Shown one piece after another: positions 6,551 to 9,147 of a stretch of DNA of 9,147 nucleotides. A program made the translations under genes and the position numbers. The notes under the pieces are model-generated. The model saw nothing but the letters and a program-made list of their open reading frames with translations, did no database searches and had not been told where the DNA came from. Source of the stretch: an uncultured Pirellulaceae bacterium (lineage in GTDB: Bacteria; Planctomycetota; Planctomycetia; Pirellulales; Pirellulaceae); the NCBI GenBank assembly GCA_947259675.1, contig CAMYNE010000046.1, positions 1-9,147 of the forward strand. Reading direction: 5' to 3'. Each line of letters starts with the position of its first letter. Within the stretch, counting starts at the first letter, position 1.

Positions 6551-7563
6551 TGTCAATCGTCTTGGGACTCCCGAGCAAAGGCTCGTTATCTGAAGGTGCG
6601 GTTTCGTTATTGAACCGCTCCGGACTTGGTATCAATCCCAGGGGAAAGGAGCGAAGCTATTGGGGAGGATTGGAACATCTGGATTCGGTCGATGTTCAGT
6701 TTATGCGAGCCGAAGAATTGCCCATCCGTGTGGCTTCGGGTGAAATCCATTTGGCCGTGACGGGGCTCGATCTGTTTAAAGAATACGATTCGAGACCCAA
6801 TCATTCGTTCGTTCTGATTAATGATCTTCGGTTTGGCCAAGCCAGACTGGTGGTGGCGGTGCCCAATTATTGGCTGGACGTTAATTCGATCGAAGACGTT
6901 GCGGAAGTGGCAATTGACATCAAGTCAAGTCTGAATCGGAACCTTCGTGTAGGTACCAAGTTTACAAATCTTGCGCGATCTTATTTTGAAAAACACTCCC
7001 TGTTTCATTTCTCGATCGTCAAATCGCCTGGCGCGACCGAAGCCATGCCCAAAGCCGGTGCGGCCGATATTATTGTCGACTTGACTTCGACTGGCAGCAC
7101 TCTCGTCGCCAACAACTTGAAGGAAATCAAAAATGGCACGGTCATTAATTCCCAAGCCTGTTTGATCGGAAGCCGTTCAATCGCCAATCTGTCAGAAGAC
7201 GACTACGGCAGTGTTAAACAAATATTGGAAATGATTGAAGCTTCGCTATTGTCCAAGAATCATTGCTTAATTCACTTTAGCATTGAAGAGAAAAGACTTG
7301 CCGTACTGAAGAAATCGTTGAGCCGAGAGAACGGATGCATTTTCGACCATGAGCCCTCGGTGCCATTGGATGAATTGTCCGAAACAAAACCGATCTTTGC
7401 CGGGATCATCTGTCCCGTTAAAGAAACTTATCGTGTCGTGTCTCGTTTGAAAAAAGAAAACGCATTTGGAATTTCCGTCGGCGAGTCGTCTTTGATGTTT
7501 TCGAATTCCCCGCAATGCACGGTTCGCCTCGAAAACATAATGAGTCGGCTGAGCCAAACGTGA
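6550..7563 (+). CDS. hisG: ATP phosphoribosyltransferase HisG
   Basis: HisG condenses ATP and PRPP to phosphoribosyl-ATP, the first and feedback-controlled step of histidine biosynthesis. The N-terminus IVLGLPSKGSL (3-13) is the family's opening strand and loop. GEIHLAVTGLDLF (64-76), GTKFTNLARSYF (135-146) and the PRPP-binding loop DIIVDLTSTGSTL (173-185) are all typical. The start is GTG, whose G is the last base of the hisZ TAG stop (TAGTG). GGGAGA (6538-6543) lies 6 bp upstream, so translation is probably coupled to hisZ. At 337 residues it exceeds both the short form (about 210-230) normally paired with HisZ and the usual long form (about 290-300). Residues about 240-335 form an extra domain ending in VVSRLKKENAFGISVG, which resembles the tail of the long-form ACT-like domain. 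The catalytic assignment is secure; the nature of the extension is inferred. Confidence 0.92.
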   Translation: MSIVLGLPSKGSLSEGAVSLLNRSGLGINPRGKERSYWGGLEHLDSVDVQFMRAEELPIRVASGEIHLAVTGLDLFKEYDSRPNHSFVLINDLRFGQARLVVAVPNYWLDVNSIEDVAEVAIDIKSSLNRNLRVGTKFTNLARSYFEKHSLFHFSIVKSPGATEAMPKAGAADIIVDLTSTGSTLVANNLKEIKNGTVINSQACLIGSRSIANLSEDDYGSVKQILEMIEASLLSKNHCLIHFSIEEKRLAVLKKSLSRENGCIFDHEPSVPLDELSETKPIFAGIICPVKETYRVVSRLKKENAFGISVGESSLMFSNSPQCTVRLENIMSRLSQT

Positions 7564-7612
7564 TATCCGGGCCTCGTCGACACAGGCCATTCTTAACTGT
7601 CTTGGAAACGTT

Positions 7613-9147
7613 ATGACCAAACTTGCAGTGGAGTTAACTGGTGCGGAACTGACGCTCGAAGCGATTCAACAGATTGCCTGTGAATATCGGCTCGTCGACT
7701 TTCGCCAGGATATCCGGAAAAAGCTTAAAGACCAGCGAGCCAGACTGGATGATCAACTTCGCAATAAACCTGAAATTTCGATTTACGGAACCAATCGCTT
7801 GCATGGCGACCTGAAGGATGTTGCCATCGCCGACAGCGTCGTGGAAGAGTACCAAGAAAAATATGTGAAGGTTCATAATTGCGGCACAGGGAATCCTTTG
7901 CCAATCTCGTTCGTCCGAGCAATGATGGTCATTCGCTTGAACTCTTTTGCAAGAGGTCAGTCTGCAATTCACCTGGAAACATGCGAATGCATGTTGAACA
8001 TGCTAAACCGCCGCGTCACTCCTGTCGTTCTGGAAGAGGGTTCAGTGGGAGCAAGCGGGGATTTGGTACCTTTGGCGATGATGGCCGCAACCATGATTGG
8101 GCTGGACGAATCAGAAGCCTTCTACGAAGAGGCTGTTCCTGGCGAGGAAAATGAATTCTTGCCGCCGAAAAGGATGTCGGGAAGGCAAGCAATGAAAAAC
8201 GCCGGCGTTGAATTAATCAAACTCAAAGCTAAAGAAGCCATGGGGTTGACCAACGGGTCGAACTTCATCGCTGGAATCGCAGTCTTAGAATGTCTGAAGG
8301 CTGAGAGACTATTGAAAGTTGCATCGATTACAACCGCGATGACCGCCGAAGCCATCCGTGGTGAACTAAAGGCGTTCGGAACAATTATTAATGAAGATAG
8401 CAATCGAAGTGAACATCAAAATGCAATCGCGGTAGAAGTTCGCAATCTCCTGGTTGGCACCGAGCGGTCAAGCAAAAATGGGCAAGAATCTCTTTTCTCA
8501 TGGTCGAAATCCATGGAGGCTGAGCAAAAACGAAAACTGAGGGAAGGCCTGATCGACGACGCGCATCAAATTGCATTTGACAAGATCCTAACAACGATTA
8601 GCAGTGAAACCGATCCTGCCGACGAGCCTGGTGTTGTCCGGTCAGTTGTTGAGCAAATTCAGAAACTGTTAGTGCAAACCGATAACAAGAAACCCGGTTC
8701 GGCAACCAAGCTCCCCCCGATCGCGTTCGCTGATCCGGAATTGTTTGCCAAAGTCCTGATCGAAATCGCGGTGGCAAACAAACCGAGCGAGCGGGTCCAG
8801 GACAGGTATAGCATCCGGGCGGTGCCGCAAGTCAATGGAGCCGCGCGAAAAGCGATCCAACATCTGCGCGAAGCCATCCAGGAGGAAATTAACTCAGCGA
8901 CGGACAATCCACTCTTTGATTTTGACAATACTCTACCCGGCGAAGATCTGAAATTTGCGAGCGGAGCCAACTTTCATGGGCAGCCTTTGGCCCTCGTGAT
9001 TGACTACGCAAAAATTGCGCTTACGTCGGTAGGATTGATGTCTGACAAACGATCGTTTTCATTGCTATCCAAAAATTTAAGTTACGGATTGCCGGCGGAC
9101 TTGGCGTACGATTCTTCGACAGCAGATGCCGGGTTGATGCTCACGCA
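7613..9147 (+). CDS. MIO-type ammonia-lyase (histidine/aromatic amino acid lyase family), 3' end outside window
   Basis: The frame is open from the ATG at 7613 to the window edge (511 codons). EEGSVGASGDLVPL (141-154) contains the Ala147-Ser148-Gly149 triad that cyclises to the MIO cofactor. Other family blocks are IYGTN (57-61), LTNGSN (212-217), QDRYSIRAVPQVNGA (396-410), NSATDNPLF (427-435) and SGANFHGQPLA (450-460). These enzymes remove ammonia from histidine, phenylalanine or tyrosine without redox; some are aminomutases. The selectivity doublet is Val87-His88, nearest to the Ser-His of histidine ammonia-lyase rather than the His-Leu of TAL or Phe-Leu of PAL. Divergent points are NRLHG instead of NTGFG (61-65), SEHQN where RGQRGQ or RPHPGQ is usual, and an insert of roughly 75-90 residues (about 285-390). 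Only a weak GGAAA precedes the ATG. It follows hisG by 49 bp and is probably cotranscribed. Family certain; substrate uncertain. Confidence 0.88.
   Translation, partial: MTKLAVELTGAELTLEAIQQIACEYRLVDFRQDIRKKLKDQRARLDDQLRNKPEISIYGTNRLHGDLKDVAIADSVVEEYQEKYVKVHNCGTGNPLPISFVRAMMVIRLNSFARGQSAIHLETCECMLNMLNRRVTPVVLEEGSVGASGDLVPLAMMAATMIGLDESEAFYEEAVPGEENEFLPPKRMSGRQAMKNAGVELIKLKAKEAMGLTNGSNFIAGIAVLECLKAERLLKVASITTAMTAEAIRGELKAFGTIINEDSNRSEHQNAIAVEVRNLLVGTERSSKNGQESLFSWSKSMEAEQKRKLREGLIDDAHQIAFDKILTTISSETDPADEPGVVRSVVEQIQKLLVQTDNKKPGSATKLPPIAFADPELFAKVLIEIAVANKPSERVQDRYSIRAVPQVNGAARKAIQHLREAIQEEINSATDNPLFDFDNTLPGEDLKFASGANFHGQPLALVIDYAKIALTSVGLMSDKRSFSLLSKNLSYGLPADLAYDSSTADAGLMLT

Noticed and set aside
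7570..7588. GGCCT/AGGCC stem-loop between hisG and the lyase gene, considered as a terminator
   Set aside because: A 5-bp stem with a 9-nt loop and no T-run is too weak; the two genes are better read as cotranscribed.

Overview
The window reads as a bacterial chromosome of moderate GC (near 50% by eye) with ordinary spacing and no mobile element. A planctomycete, or a relative with similar gene content, is my best guess. The grounds are a membrane-anchored SGNH hydrolase with an internal TPR-like segment, long non-coding spacers, mixed use of Shine-Dalgarno sites, and a CACNGAT-type intergenic repeat. This is inference: no rRNA or marker tree is available here.

Layout. The left edge holds the 5' part of a leftward Nudix hydrolase gene (1-224). 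Across a 364-bp divergent spacer lies a rightward gene for a small two-CBS-domain protein (589-1065). A rightward membrane-anchored SGNH/GDSL hydrolase follows (1297-2763). A gap of about 620 bp contains an inverted pair of CACNGAT repeats (2823-2950) and an isolated 8-bp inverted repeat (3181-3213). Then comes a tRNA-His(GTG) gene (3382-3454) with a plausible promoter and a strong intrinsic terminator (3462-3490).

The right half is devoted to histidine. Histidyl-tRNA synthetase (hisS, 3521-5011) starts only 30 bp after the terminator T-tract. After it come hisZ, a catalytically dead HisRS paralogue that regulates ATP phosphoribosyltransferase (5072-6550), then hisG, the first enzyme of histidine biosynthesis (6550-7563, GTG start overlapping the hisZ stop by 1 nt). 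Last is a MIO-type aromatic amino acid/histidine ammonia-lyase (7613 to the window end, incomplete). All run in the same direction with gaps of 60, -1 and 49 bp, so they probably form one operon.

The most interesting signal is the pairing of a tRNA-His that carries A73 instead of the near-universal bacterial C73 with an adjacent HisRS whose motif-2 region looks eukaryotic/alphaproteobacterial (QCDFDTVG). This matches the known divergent histidine identity system of a subgroup of Alphaproteobacteria. Other unusual points are a full-length HisZ that keeps an anticodon-binding-like C-terminal domain, a HisG longer than the short form normally paired with HisZ, and a histidine-degradation-type lyase placed directly behind histidine biosynthesis genes.
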